From positions 992,001 through 1,056,000 of the forward strand of contig NZ_CM007717.1 of NCBI RefSeq assembly GCF_002019855.1: a stretch of DNA of 64,000 nt, in the 5' to 3' direction. The notes under the pieces were generated by a model. It saw only the letters and a list, made by a program, of their open reading frames with translations, ran no database searches and was not told the DNA's origin. This document shows positions 42,896 through 50,656 of the stretch, piece by piece. Position 1 is the first letter of the stretch, and each line of letters opens with the position of its first letter. The stretch comes from Streptomyces antibioticus. Lineage in GTDB: Bacteria; Actinomycetota; Actinomycetes; Streptomycetales; Streptomycetaceae. Made by a program: the position numbers and the translations under genes.

Positions 42896-45588
42896 GAGAG
42901 GTCTCCTTCGCTGCTGTCTGCGCCCGGGGCGGGATCCGGGGTGCCCGCACGGCCGGGCTGCCTGCCGCCGCCGCGTGCCCAGCCGTCGCGGTAGGCGGCC
43001 ATGCGGTCCCGTACGAGTTCGGGGGTGCGTCGGTCGTCGTCGGGCGGTGCGGACGCCGGGGCCGGTTCCCCGGGGTGCGGGCGGCGTAATTGGGGGGCGA
43101 GGCTCGCCTGCCGTACCCGACGCGGGAGGTCCTCCGGTCCGGCGGAATCGTCCGGGGGGCGGTGCAGGCGCAAGGTGGTGACTCCGGGAGGTGGTGGGGT
43201 GGCGGCGGCCGTCGGCTCGGCTGCGGCCCGGGCGGGGGGTGTGAGCGTGCGGTGGTCGGTGGAGGCGGGCCCTTGGTGCCCTTGACGCCGGTCGTCGTGG
43301 TCGGGCGTACGCGTGTGGGCGCGTTCGGGGGGCTGTACCGGTGCGGGCCGTGCCGGTCGTACGGCCTGTTCCGGTACGGCCTGTTCCGGTACGGCTGGAT
43401 CCAGTGCGGCCCGGTGCGGTGCGGCGCGGTGCAGTACGGCCGGGTTCGGGGCGGCTGAGTCGGGGGCGGCTGGGTCGGGTGCGGCCTGATCCCTGGCGGA
43501 ACGTTCCGGCTGGGCGTTGTGCAGCAGAGCCGTGGGCAGCAATACGACCGCGGTGGTGCCGCCGTAGGGGGAGGTCCGCAGGTGGACCTTGACGCCGTGG
43601 CGGGCGGCGAGCCGGCTGACCACGAACAGGCCGAGCCGGTCGCTGTCGAACAGGTCGAGGGCCTCGGACTGGGCGATGCGCCGGTTGGCCTCGGCGAGGG
43701 TGTCCTTGCCCATGCCCAGACCGCGGTCCTCGACCTCGACGGCGTATCCGTTGCCCACGGGTTCGCCGGTGACGCGCACGCGTGTGTGCGGAGGTGAGAA
43801 CTGGGCGGCGTTCTCGACCAGTTCGGCGAGCAGGTGGGTGAGGTCGGCGACGGCGGTGCCGACGACGGCCGTCTCGGCGAGCCGGCGCACCTCCACGCGC
43901 GCGTAGTCCTCGATCTCGGAGACGGCGGCGCGGACCACGTCGGTCAGGGACACCGGTGTGCGCCAGGCGCGGCCGGGTGCGGCGCCGGAGAGGATGATCA
44001 GGCTCTCCGCGTGGCGTCGCATGCGGGTGGTGAGGTGGTCGAGCCGGAAGAGGTCGCTCAGTTCGTTCGGGTCGTCGGAGCGGCGTTCCATGCTGTCGAG
44101 GAGGCTGAGCTGGCGGTGGACGAGGATCTGGCTGCGCCGGGCGAGGTTGACGAACACTCCGGAGATGCCGCTCGCGAGTTCGGCGCGTTCGACGGCGGCG
44201 TGCAGGGCGGCGCGGTGCACGGTGGTGAGCGCTTCGGCGACCTGGCCGGTCTCGTCCTCGGCGGCCGGCCCGGGCGGGGCCTCGGCGTGGATGTCGATCT
44301 CGTCGCCGGCGCGCAGTCTCCGCATGGCTTCGGGGAGTTTGCGGCGGGCGATGTCCAGGGCGCCGTTGCGCAGGCTGACCAGTTCGACGACGAGTCCGCG
44401 GCCGATGCGTACCGAGATGACGAGCGTGGCGGCGACGGCGGCGAGGCCGAACAGGACGGCGGCACCGGCCGGGGTGAGCAGCCCGCGCGTGAACGGGTCG
44501 GCGCGGTCGGCGACTTCGCGGCCGGCGTCGGCCTCGATGGTCCGCATGCCGTTCTGCACACGCGTGTGCGCGGGTCCCCAGGTGGCCGCCGGGGCCGCGG
44601 CGACGGCCCGCGCGCCGGAACCTCGGGCGGCGAGCACCTTGTCCTCGGTGGCGGTCAGGGTGGCGAACGCGCTGCTCTCGGAGAGGCGTTGCCAGGCGGC
44701 GCGTTCGGGTCCGCGCAGATCCGCGGCGGCCGACGCCGTCAAGGCGCGGCGGGTGTCGACGGCGCCGGTGAACAGCCGCAGGCGCTCCGCGTCGAGCCGG
44801 CCTGCCGAGTGCGCGCCGCCCAGGACGACGTCCTCCTGAGCGAGTGCCTCTCCCGCGCGGGCGAATTCGAGCAGGACGCGCGCGTCCGAGCCGAGTCCGG
44901 CGTCCTGGATGCCGGAGAGCGCGCCGCCGAACGAGAAGGCGGCCGAGATCGTCCCGGTGTAGCGGCCGTAGGTCTCCTCCCAGCCGGCGCGGCCGTCGAG
45001 GACCGCGGTCCGCAGGGTGCGCAGTTCTTCGGCCCCGGCGACGAACGCCTGCAGCCGTTGCCCGACTCCTGGGGGCAGTTCCTGACCGTCGGCGACCGTG
45101 CCGTGGTCGCCGAGGCGGAGCGCCGCCACGGCGGCGTCGGTGCGCTCGGCGAGGGCCTTCAGGTCCCCGTCCCGCCCGGCGGCGGGGTCGGCCGCGTACC
45201 GTACGGCGGCCGCCCGTTCGCTCTGGAGGGCGGTGACAGCGGCTGTGACCGGTGTGCGGACCTCGGCGTCCACGCGTTGCGACTGGCGCAGCCGGGAGAT
45301 GTCCTGGGCGGTGCTGACGGTGGCGTACGCCCACAGGGCCAGCAGGGAGACGACCGGCACCATCAGCAGGCAGACGATCTTGGCGCGCACGGTGCGCGGG
45401 CGGATGCGTCGGCGTCCCGCGCGCATGGGTGCCGGGTCGGCGGGGCCGTCCGTCCACGGGTGCGGCTCCTCGTCGGCGGGTGGTCCGGCGTGGGCGCGCC
45501 GCCCGCGCACAGGGGGCGGCGCGTCGGCGCCGGCCGCGGGGGTCCTCCGGGGTGTTCGCATGGTCTCCTCGCTCGGCAGGGGTTCCAT
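42892..45588 (-). CDS. cvnA: Conservon sensor kinase-like protein CvnA with NIT domain
   Basis: An 898-residue membrane sensor. After a basic N-terminus, one membrane helix (KIVCLLMVPVVSLLALWAYA) leads to an extracellular nitrate/nitrite-sensing (NIT) domain with ALQSERAAAVRYAAD. A second membrane helix near residue 380 follows, then HAMP, a segment with the conservon-type LDHLTTRMRRHAESLIIL, and a HATPase domain (ELVENAAQFSPPHTRVRV, EDRGLGM, GLFVVSRLAARHGV). The last 270 residues are disordered and Ala/Pro-rich, with repeated PAAPD and VPEQA units. A TTA codon (43087-43089 on the minus strand) lies 65 codons from the end, so full-length synthesis should need the bldA tRNA. Start 45588 or the equivalent ATG at 45561. 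Confidence 0.9.
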   Translation of the reverse strand: MEPLPSEETMRTPRRTPAAGADAPPPVRGRRAHAGPPADEEPHPWTDGPADPAPMRAGRRRIRPRTVRAKIVCLLMVPVVSLLALWAYATVSTAQDISRLRQSQRVDAEVRTPVTAAVTALQSERAAAVRYAADPAAGRDGDLKALAERTDAAVAALRLGDHGTVADGQELPPGVGQRLQAFVAGAEELRTLRTAVLDGRAGWEETYGRYTGTISAAFSFGGALSGIQDAGLGSDARVLLEFARAGEALAQEDVVLGGAHSAGRLDAERLRLFTGAVDTRRALTASAAADLRGPERAAWQRLSESSAFATLTATEDKVLAARGSGARAVAAAPAATWGPAHTRVQNGMRTIEADAGREVADRADPFTRGLLTPAGAAVLFGLAAVAATLVISVRIGRGLVVELVSLRNGALDIARRKLPEAMRRLRAGDEIDIHAEAPPGPAAEDETGQVAEALTTVHRAALHAAVERAELASGISGVFVNLARRSQILVHRQLSLLDSMERRSDDPNELSDLFRLDHLTTRMRRHAESLIILSGAAPGRAWRTPVSLTDVVRAAVSEIEDYARVEVRRLAETAVVGTAVADLTHLLAELVENAAQFSPPHTRVRVTGEPVGNGYAVEVEDRGLGMGKDTLAEANRRIAQSEALDLFDSDRLGLFVVSRLAARHGVKVHLRTSPYGGTTAVVLLPTALLHNAQPERSARDQAAPDPAAPDSAAPNPAVLHRAAPHRAALDPAVPEQAVPEQAVRPARPAPVQPPERAHTRTPDHDDRRQGHQGPASTDHRTLTPPARAAAEPTAAATPPPPGVTTLRLHRPPDDSAGPEDLPRRVRQASLAPQLRRPHPGEPAPASAPPDDDRRTPELVRDRMAAYRDGWARGGGRQPGRAGTPDPAPGADSSEGDLS

Positions 45589-45719
45589 GGCTTCCTCGCT
45601 CGGCGGGGGTTCGGGGGTGGAGTTGTCCGCTCCGGTCGCGTGGTGCGGGTCCACAGGCGGGCCGTGGCTCCCTCCGGGCACGCGATCCGGGTCCGGGGGC
45701 AGGCCGTCGCGCCTGCCGG

Positions 45720-46514
45720 TCACGCGGTCCGGGCCCGCGGACGGGGGGTGGCGCCGTCCGGTGACTGCTGCGCCGAGGCGGACGCCTCGCGCTCCCCGGT
45801 GGGGGGTGACAGGGCGACGAAGGCCGAGGTCAGGAAGAGGTAGGACCCGAGGCCGACGGCAAGGGGGAAGATGAACTGCATCGCCGTGGCCCCGGGCAGC
45901 GCCGCGCCGGAGGGCGTGACGCGTACGCCCACCGCGAGCATTCCGGTGTAGTGCATGCTGCTGACCGCCGCTCCCATGACGAGGGACGCGACGGTGACCG
46001 CGGCCGGCGACCTGATGTTGAGCGCCGCCCACAGGGCCGCGGTCGCGGCGACGACCGCGATCAGGACCGACAGCGCGACGAGCGTGAGGTCGTAGGTCAC
46101 CTCGCCGTGCAGCCGGACCGCGGCCATGCCGAGGTAGTGCATGCTCGCCACGCCGAGCCCGGTGGTGAGACCGCCCACGAGCAGGGCGCGCGTGCGGTCG
46201 CGGCCGTAGCCGACGGCGAAGACACCGGCGCAGACGACGACCATGGCGACGAGCAGGCTGAGCACGGTCAGCGGAACGTCGTAGCGGATGTCGGTGCCGC
46301 TGACGGCGAAGCCGAGCATGGCCACGAAGTGCATGGTCCAGATGCCGGTCCCGATCGCCGAGGCCGCGGTGATCAGCCAGTTGCGGCGGGAGCGCCCGGT
46401 GGCGCCCAGAGCGCGCACGGTGCAGCGCAGCCCCAGGGCGGCGCCGATGCAGGCCATCGCGTACGACAGCACGGGGGTCAGCCAGCCGAACGCGGCGTGG
46501 TCCAGGTGTCCCAT
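45720..46514 (-). CDS. MHYT-domain membrane sensor
   Basis: A 264-residue integral membrane protein with seven hydrophobic segments and the three repeats of the MHYT sensor domain: MHFVAMLGF, MHYLGMAAV and MHYTGMLAV, each at a membrane edge. Such domains are proposed to bind copper through Met/His and to sense oxygen, CO or NO. Unlike many family members, no GGDEF/EAL output is fused. It stands 131 bases upstream of cvnA on the same strand, so it may signal through the conservon. The C-terminal 35 residues are soluble and Ser/Ala/Pro-rich. Confidence 0.9.
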   Translation of the reverse strand: MGHLDHAAFGWLTPVLSYAMACIGAALGLRCTVRALGATGRSRRNWLITAASAIGTGIWTMHFVAMLGFAVSGTDIRYDVPLTVLSLLVAMVVVCAGVFAVGYGRDRTRALLVGGLTTGLGVASMHYLGMAAVRLHGEVTYDLTLVALSVLIAVVAATAALWAALNIRSPAAVTVASLVMGAAVSSMHYTGMLAVGVRVTPSGAALPGATAMQFIFPLAVGLGSYLFLTSAFVALSPPTGEREASASAQQSPDGATPRPRARTA

Positions 46515-46666
46515 GGCCAGGGGACGCTAGTGGGAGCACGGAAGCACACAGGGGGCGCATTTCGAAAGGTGATGGAATCTGATGCCGAAATGCGCCGGTC
46601 CGATCGGCTGACGCTCGAACATGTGCGCAGCGACGCCGTCCGTGTCGGTGGGGGACCATACGGACC

Positions 46667-47266
46667 ATGAGCGACCATCACACGCACGTCCAGGAGTTCT
46701 TCACCGCGCGCGCGGCGGACTGGGACAGCCGCTTCCCCGACGACGGTCCCGCCTACGCGGCCGCGGTCGCCGACGTCGGGCTGCGGGCCGGGGACCGGGT
46801 GCTGGACGCGGGCTGCGGCACCGGGCGGGCCCTGACGCCGCTGCGTGCCGCCGTGGGGCCGACGGGGGTGGTCGTCGGCCTGGATCTGACGCCGGCGATG
46901 CTGGAGGCCGCCGTACGGGCCGGACGGGACCGCGACGGGCGGCTGCTGCTCGGCGACGTGGCCGCGCTGCCGCTGCGCTCCGGATCGTTCGACGCCGTGT
47001 TCGGTGCCGGGCTCGTCTCGCATCTGGCCGACCCGACCGAGAATCTGCGGGAGTTGGCGCGCGTGGTGCGCCCCGGCGGCACGCTGGCGCTGTTCCACCC
47101 GATCGGCAGGGCGGCGCTCGCGGCCCGCCAGGGCCGCCGGCTCACCCCGGACGACCTGCGCGCGGAACCCAACCTGCGCCCTCTGCTGGCCCGTTCCGGC
47201 TGGCGCATGACGTCGTACGTCGACGAGGACACGCGCTTCCTGGCGCTCGCCGCACGCGAGAGCTGA
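46667..47266 (+). CDS. SAM-dependent methyltransferase
   Basis: A 199-residue class I methyltransferase. SAM motif I is VLDAGCGTGRALTPL at residue 45, the acidic end of strand 2 is VVGLDLTPAML, and DAVFGAGLVSHLADP is motif II with ELARVVRPGGTLALFHPIG as motif III. It belongs to the small-molecule type (UbiE-like). The substrate cannot be told. ATG 46667 lacks a strong ribosome binding site. It is divergent from the MHYT gene (152-base spacer) and converges on the alpha/beta hydrolase with four bases between. Confidence 0.9.
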   Translation: MSDHHTHVQEFFTARAADWDSRFPDDGPAYAAAVADVGLRAGDRVLDAGCGTGRALTPLRAAVGPTGVVVGLDLTPAMLEAAVRAGRDRDGRLLLGDVAALPLRSGSFDAVFGAGLVSHLADPTENLRELARVVRPGGTLALFHPIGRAALAARQGRRLTPDDLRAEPNLRPLLARSGWRMTSYVDEDTRFLALAARES

Positions 47267-47270
47267 GGTC

Positions 47271-48026
47271 TCACCCCGTACCGGCGACCGCCTTCGCGAA
47301 GGCGGCGGGGTTGTCGAACATGATGTTGTGACCGGCGTCCGGGACCGTCACCACCCGCACTCCCGCCTTCTCCAGGGCGTGCGCGCCGTCGAGTGCGCCG
47401 CTGCGGTCGCCCTGGAGGTAGACCCGTTCGACCGGCAGTCCGGTCAGGATCTCGCGCATGACCGGGGCGGAACCGCGCCGGAGCCCGACCGCGCTGCGGT
47501 GCAGGGCACGCGGGTCGGCCAGCCGCATGGTCGCGGCCCACACGGGGCCGACCCGGTCCAGCACGCGCGCGTACCCGCCGTCGAGGAACTCCTCCTCGGT
47601 CCAAGAGGCGATGCCGCTGCTGCCCGCGGAGGGCGGCGGGAACGCGTCCAGGTTGGCCTCGGTGAGGACGAGCCGGGACACCAGGTCGGGCCGTCGGTGG
47701 GCCAGGACGACGGCCACCGAGCCGCCCATGCTGTGCCCCACCAGCTCGGCGCCACTCACCCCGGCCGCGTCGAGCGCGGCCGCGAGCGCGTCGGCGTGCT
47801 CCTCCAGCGTGTAGCCGAAGTCCTCGGGCCGGTCGCTGATGCCGTGCCCGGGGAGGTCGACGAACAGGCTTCGTCGGCCGACCAGTTCGGGACGTGCCGC
47901 CACGTGCGCGTGGTACACCGCCGAGGCGGCGCCCAGGCCGTGCACGTACACGCGCGCGGGTTCCGCGCCCGGCGTCTCCGTCCAGCGGACACTGCTCCCT
48001 GCGCTGTCGAACACGGCCTGCCGCAT
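47271..48026 (-). CDS. Alpha/beta hydrolase
   Basis: A 251-residue alpha/beta-hydrolase. The nucleophile elbow is GHSMGGSVAV (Ser near residue 98), the oxyanion-hole segment is VHGLGAAS, and DAGHNIMFDNPAAF near the end provides the catalytic histidine; DLPGHGIS is typical. It is a cytoplasmic esterase- or lactonase-like enzyme of unknown substrate. It is divergent from padR with a perfect 20-bp palindrome between them, so PadR probably represses it and a small compound may relieve that. Confidence 0.9.
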   Translation of the reverse strand: MRQAVFDSAGSSVRWTETPGAEPARVYVHGLGAASAVYHAHVAARPELVGRRSLFVDLPGHGISDRPEDFGYTLEEHADALAAALDAAGVSGAELVGHSMGGSVAVVLAHRRPDLVSRLVLTEANLDAFPPPSAGSSGIASWTEEEFLDGGYARVLDRVGPVWAATMRLADPRALHRSAVGLRRGSAPVMREILTGLPVERVYLQGDRSGALDGAHALEKAGVRVVTVPDAGHNIMFDNPAAFAKAVAGTG

Positions 48027-48073
48027 CGTCTCCCCCTCGGGTCGCCCACGTCTGCTCTCGGTACGCTCCGACC

Positions 48074-48093
48074 ATACATCGGGACCGATGTAT
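48074..48093. promoter_or_regulatory. PadR-type operator palindrome
   Basis: ATACATCGG-GA-CCGATGTAT is a perfect inverted repeat between the divergent hydrolase and padR genes. PadR-family proteins bind ATGTAT/ATACAT dyads, so this fits the adjacent regulator. It overlaps the region where the -35 box of padR should lie. Confidence 0.75.
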
Positions 48094-48118
48094 TACGTCA
48101 ACGGAGTATGATGCGGGC

Positions 48119-48643
48119 ATGCTGGAGCTAGCCATCCTCGGCTTCCTGTACGACGCCCCCCTGCACGGCTATGAGCTGCGCAAACGCATCACGGCCCTGA
48201 CGGGTCATGTGCGTCCGGTCGCCGAGAGCACCCTGTATCCGGCGATCAAGCGTCTGGAGAAGGCGGGCTTCCTGATGCGCGCCACCGAACCCGGCGCGGT
48301 GGCCGCACCCCGGCACGTCCTGACGCTCACCGACGACGGCCGGAGCGAACTGCGCCGACGCCTCGCCGACCCGGCCGCGCGCGACATCACCGACGAGAAC
48401 CGCTGGTTCACGGTGCTCGCCTTCCTCCGCCACCTCGACGACCCGGCCGCCCAGGCGGCCGTGCTCCGCCGCCGCCTGGCCTTCCTCCAGGAACCGACGA
48501 GCTTCTTCTACGACGGCGACCGGCCGCTGCGTGCCGAGGAACCGGACGACCCGTTCCGGCGGGGTGTACTGGCCATCGCGCGGGCCACGTCGCGGGCGGA
48601 ACTCGACTGGCTGCACGACACGTTGGCCTTGCTGGACGACTGA
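48119..48643 (+). CDS. PadR-family transcriptional regulator
   Basis: A 174-residue PadR regulator. The winged helix is LELAILGFLYDAPLHGYELR at the N-terminus, with STLYPAIKRLEKAGFL as the recognition helix and the wing after it (RHVLTLTDDGRSEL). The C-terminal helical part, with WFTVLAFLRHLDD, matches the Vir_act_alpha_C dimerisation region. There is no ribosome binding site. TATGAT at 48107-48112 is a good -10 box six bases before the ATG, so the transcript is probably leaderless. It likely autoregulates through the palindrome at 48074. Confidence 0.93.
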   Translation: MLELAILGFLYDAPLHGYELRKRITALTGHVRPVAESTLYPAIKRLEKAGFLMRATEPGAVAAPRHVLTLTDDGRSELRRRLADPAARDITDENRWFTVLAFLRHLDDPAAQAAVLRRRLAFLQEPTSFFYDGDRPLRAEEPDDPFRRGVLAIARATSRAELDWLHDTLALLDD

Positions 48644-48782
48644 GTCGCCCCCGCTGCTCACACCCCCTCACGGCGTCGCCCTCTTCTCCGGCCCCGGTCG
48701 CGTCTCTACGGTGAGGAGAGGGCACGACACGGCACGGCACGTCCAGCTCGACGGGGACAACCCCAGGGGGAAGGTGGCCGGG

Positions 48783-49106
48783 ATGTTCGACGCGGTCCGC
48801 AAGGTCTGGGCAGGGCTTCTCGGCGCCACGCGCGCGCCCTCGCGGCAGGGCCGCGAGGAGGACGGGGAGGTGAAGGTCGGCGGCAAACGTCCGCACAACA
48901 TTTTCGAGGCGGCCGCCGCGTACGTCTCCGCCTCCATCGAGGACGATCAGGACCGGATCGACGAGGCGTCCGGCTGGGTGTCGCCGGAGGCGCTCTCCTT
49001 CGGGGTCAACGAGCTGGCCTGCCGCGCCGTCCTCGCCCTCGCGCGGGAGCGCGACGAGTCGCCGCGGACCGTGGCCCGGGCGCTCCTCGGGCTGCCCGCC
49101 GCGTGA
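48783..49106 (+). CDS. Small unknown protein
   Basis: A 107-residue protein. A charged middle (QGREEDGEVKVGGKRPHNIF) is followed by a helical region EAAAAYVSASIEDDQDRIDE and ELACRAVLALARERDE that ends RTVARALLGL. It has the look of a small helical regulator or adaptor but I do not recognise a family. GGGGAAGG about nine bases upstream supports ATG 48783. It follows padR by 139 bases and precedes the next unknown gene by 138, with a separate promoter there. Confidence 0.6.
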   Translation: MFDAVRKVWAGLLGATRAPSRQGREEDGEVKVGGKRPHNIFEAAAAYVSASIEDDQDRIDEASGWVSPEALSFGVNELACRAVLALARERDESPRTVARALLGLPAA

Positions 49107-49180
49107 GGGGTGCGGCACACCCGAGGGTCGATTCGCCCCGTCAGGTCGGAAAACAGCAGCTCCGAGTATGTCGGGGAGTC

Positions 49181-49210
49181 GTGACAAGCTGCTTCCGGCC
49201 GCACTAGGGT
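49181..49210 (+). promoter_or_regulatory. Promoter of the gene at 49245
   Basis: GTGACA (49181-49186) and TAGGGT (49205-49210) are 18 bp apart, a common Streptomyces housekeeping arrangement. The start point would lie near 49217, about 28 bases before the ATG. Confidence 0.55.
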
Positions 49211-49244
49211 GCGCGCCGTTGGACGAACCGATGGGGAGGCTGGG

Positions 49245-50189
49245 ATGGCAGGGACGGACGAGGACGCCGTCGCCGCCGCGGACGATGCGCTCTATGTGCT
49301 CACGGCGGTGCTGCTGACGCCGGCGAAGTTCCCGAGTGTGCTGGGCGACGACTACCCGGAGGCCTGTGCAGCCCTGGGTCTCGCACCGCTGGCCGACGGC
49401 TACGGCCTGGTGCTGGGCCAGGACGGCGAGGGCGCCCGCTGGACGGTCGTCATCGACGACGTGTCCCTGGTGGCCGTGGCCATCGCGTCATGGGACTGCG
49501 GCATGGAGTACGACTTGTCGCCCGACGAGCGGACGGTCGTGGCCGCTCTGCCCGGCTGGCCTCTCGCGGTGGCCGTCGCGGCGCCCGGCGTGCCCGCGCC
49601 GCACGATCCGGGGCCGGACGTCATCGACATCCCCGCGCTCACGCCGCCGGACACGACGGTCTGGGGCCCGGCCCAGCGGCGGCTGGGCGCGGACGAGATC
49701 GCCCTCCAGTGGGCGGTGTGGCGCGAGCAGATCGACGACTCCGAGTTCGCCCTCCCGCAGGGGAAGGGCGCCGGGGCCGACGCGGGCTCCGAGGACGCGG
49801 GCGGGAGCACCGCGTCGGACGCGTCCCCGAGGGACGGGGACGCGGGCACCGACGCGGACGGGGCCACGGAGGCGGATGGCGGCGCGGAGGCGGACGCGTC
49901 CGGGAAGGACACGCCGAAGGGCCACAGCGGCATCCGACGCGTCCTCGCCGAGGTGCGGGCGTACGTGGACACCCCGCCCCCGCTGGGCCGCGTACGGTCC
50001 TCCTTCGCCCCCGGTGACGCGCGCACGCTGCGGGCCGACGGTCCCGGCTGGTCGCTGGTGGCGCGGACCGACGACATCGCGTTCGTCCTGCTGGACGACG
50101 AGCCCGGCGAGGTGCTGCCGGTCGGACGGGGACCCGAGCTGCCCGGTCTTCTGGAAGCGCTCGACAAGATGGCCGTACGGCCGCTCTGA
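49245..50189 (+). CDS. Unknown actinobacterial protein with acidic linker
   Basis: A 314-residue soluble protein. The N-terminal 140 residues look folded (ALYVLTAVLLTPAKFPSVLG, WTVVIDDVSLVAVAIASWDC). Residues 180-240 form a linker of Asp, Gly, Ala and Ser with repeats such as DGDAGTDADGATEADGGAEA. The last 80 residues (GWSLVARTDDIAFVLLDDEP, LLEALDKMAVRP) form a second domain. I do not recognise the family or function. GGGAGG lies six bases before the ATG at 49245. No partner is evident. Confidence 0.65.
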   Translation: MAGTDEDAVAAADDALYVLTAVLLTPAKFPSVLGDDYPEACAALGLAPLADGYGLVLGQDGEGARWTVVIDDVSLVAVAIASWDCGMEYDLSPDERTVVAALPGWPLAVAVAAPGVPAPHDPGPDVIDIPALTPPDTTVWGPAQRRLGADEIALQWAVWREQIDDSEFALPQGKGAGADAGSEDAGGSTASDASPRDGDAGTDADGATEADGGAEADASGKDTPKGHSGIRRVLAEVRAYVDTPPPLGRVRSSFAPGDARTLRADGPGWSLVARTDDIAFVLLDDEPGEVLPVGRGPELPGLLEALDKMAVRPL

Positions 50190-50226
50190 GGCGGGCCGAA
50201 CGGGACGCGCAGGTTCGGGGGGCGGT

Positions 50227-50255
50227 GCGGCACGGGGCGTCAGGGCCCGTGCCGC
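50227..50255. terminator. Bidirectional hairpin terminator
   Basis: GCGGCACGGG and CCCGTGCCGC form a perfect 10-bp stem around a 9-base loop in the 79-base gap between the converging genes at 49245 and 50269. It suits termination in both directions. Confidence 0.7.
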
Positions 50256-50268
50256 GCTCCCGGTTCCG

Positions 50269-50451
50269 TCAGCGGCCCAGCTCCTTCCGGGTGACCCGGC
50301 GCAGCCTGCGCCGCTGCGCGGGGTCCAGGGTCAGATAGGCCGCCGCCGGTATTCCCACCACGATCAGCAGAGCCGCCCACCAGGGCAGCCAGATCAGCAG
50401 GAGGAGTCCGACCGCGACTCCTCCCACGGCGATCTTCGCGTTTCTCGACAT
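50269..50451 (-). CDS. Small membrane protein
   Basis: A 60-residue protein with two adjacent hydrophobic segments (KIAVGGVAVGLLLLIWLPWW, then ALLIVVGIPAAAYL) and a strongly basic tail (AQRRRLRRVTRKELGR) that should face the cytoplasm. The start is well supported by AAGGAGG eight bases upstream of the ATG at 50451. It is divergent from the SNF2 gene. I do not recognise the function. Confidence 0.75.
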   Translation of the reverse strand: MSRNAKIAVGGVAVGLLLLIWLPWWAALLIVVGIPAAAYLTLDPAQRRRLRRVTRKELGR

Positions 50452-50656
50452 CTGCGTCGCCTCCTTCACGGCCACTGCCGCTCTCTGCCATGAAAACGGG
50501 TCCGGGCCGCGCACGGTTCCGGACGCGACCCTGAGACGTCCCTGAGGTCTCCCCCACGGCAACCCTGAGATCACTTCGGTCCGCGGTGCTGTACTCTCGA
50601 TCATCCGCCAGTAGTCAAACTTGAGGAGTAAGCTCATCGCTGTCGAGAGGGTTTCC

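Noticed and set aside
50621..50656. TTG start for the SNF2 gene
   Set aside because: TTG is rare, has no ribosome binding site, and the GTG at 50657 has GAGAGGG at good spacing.
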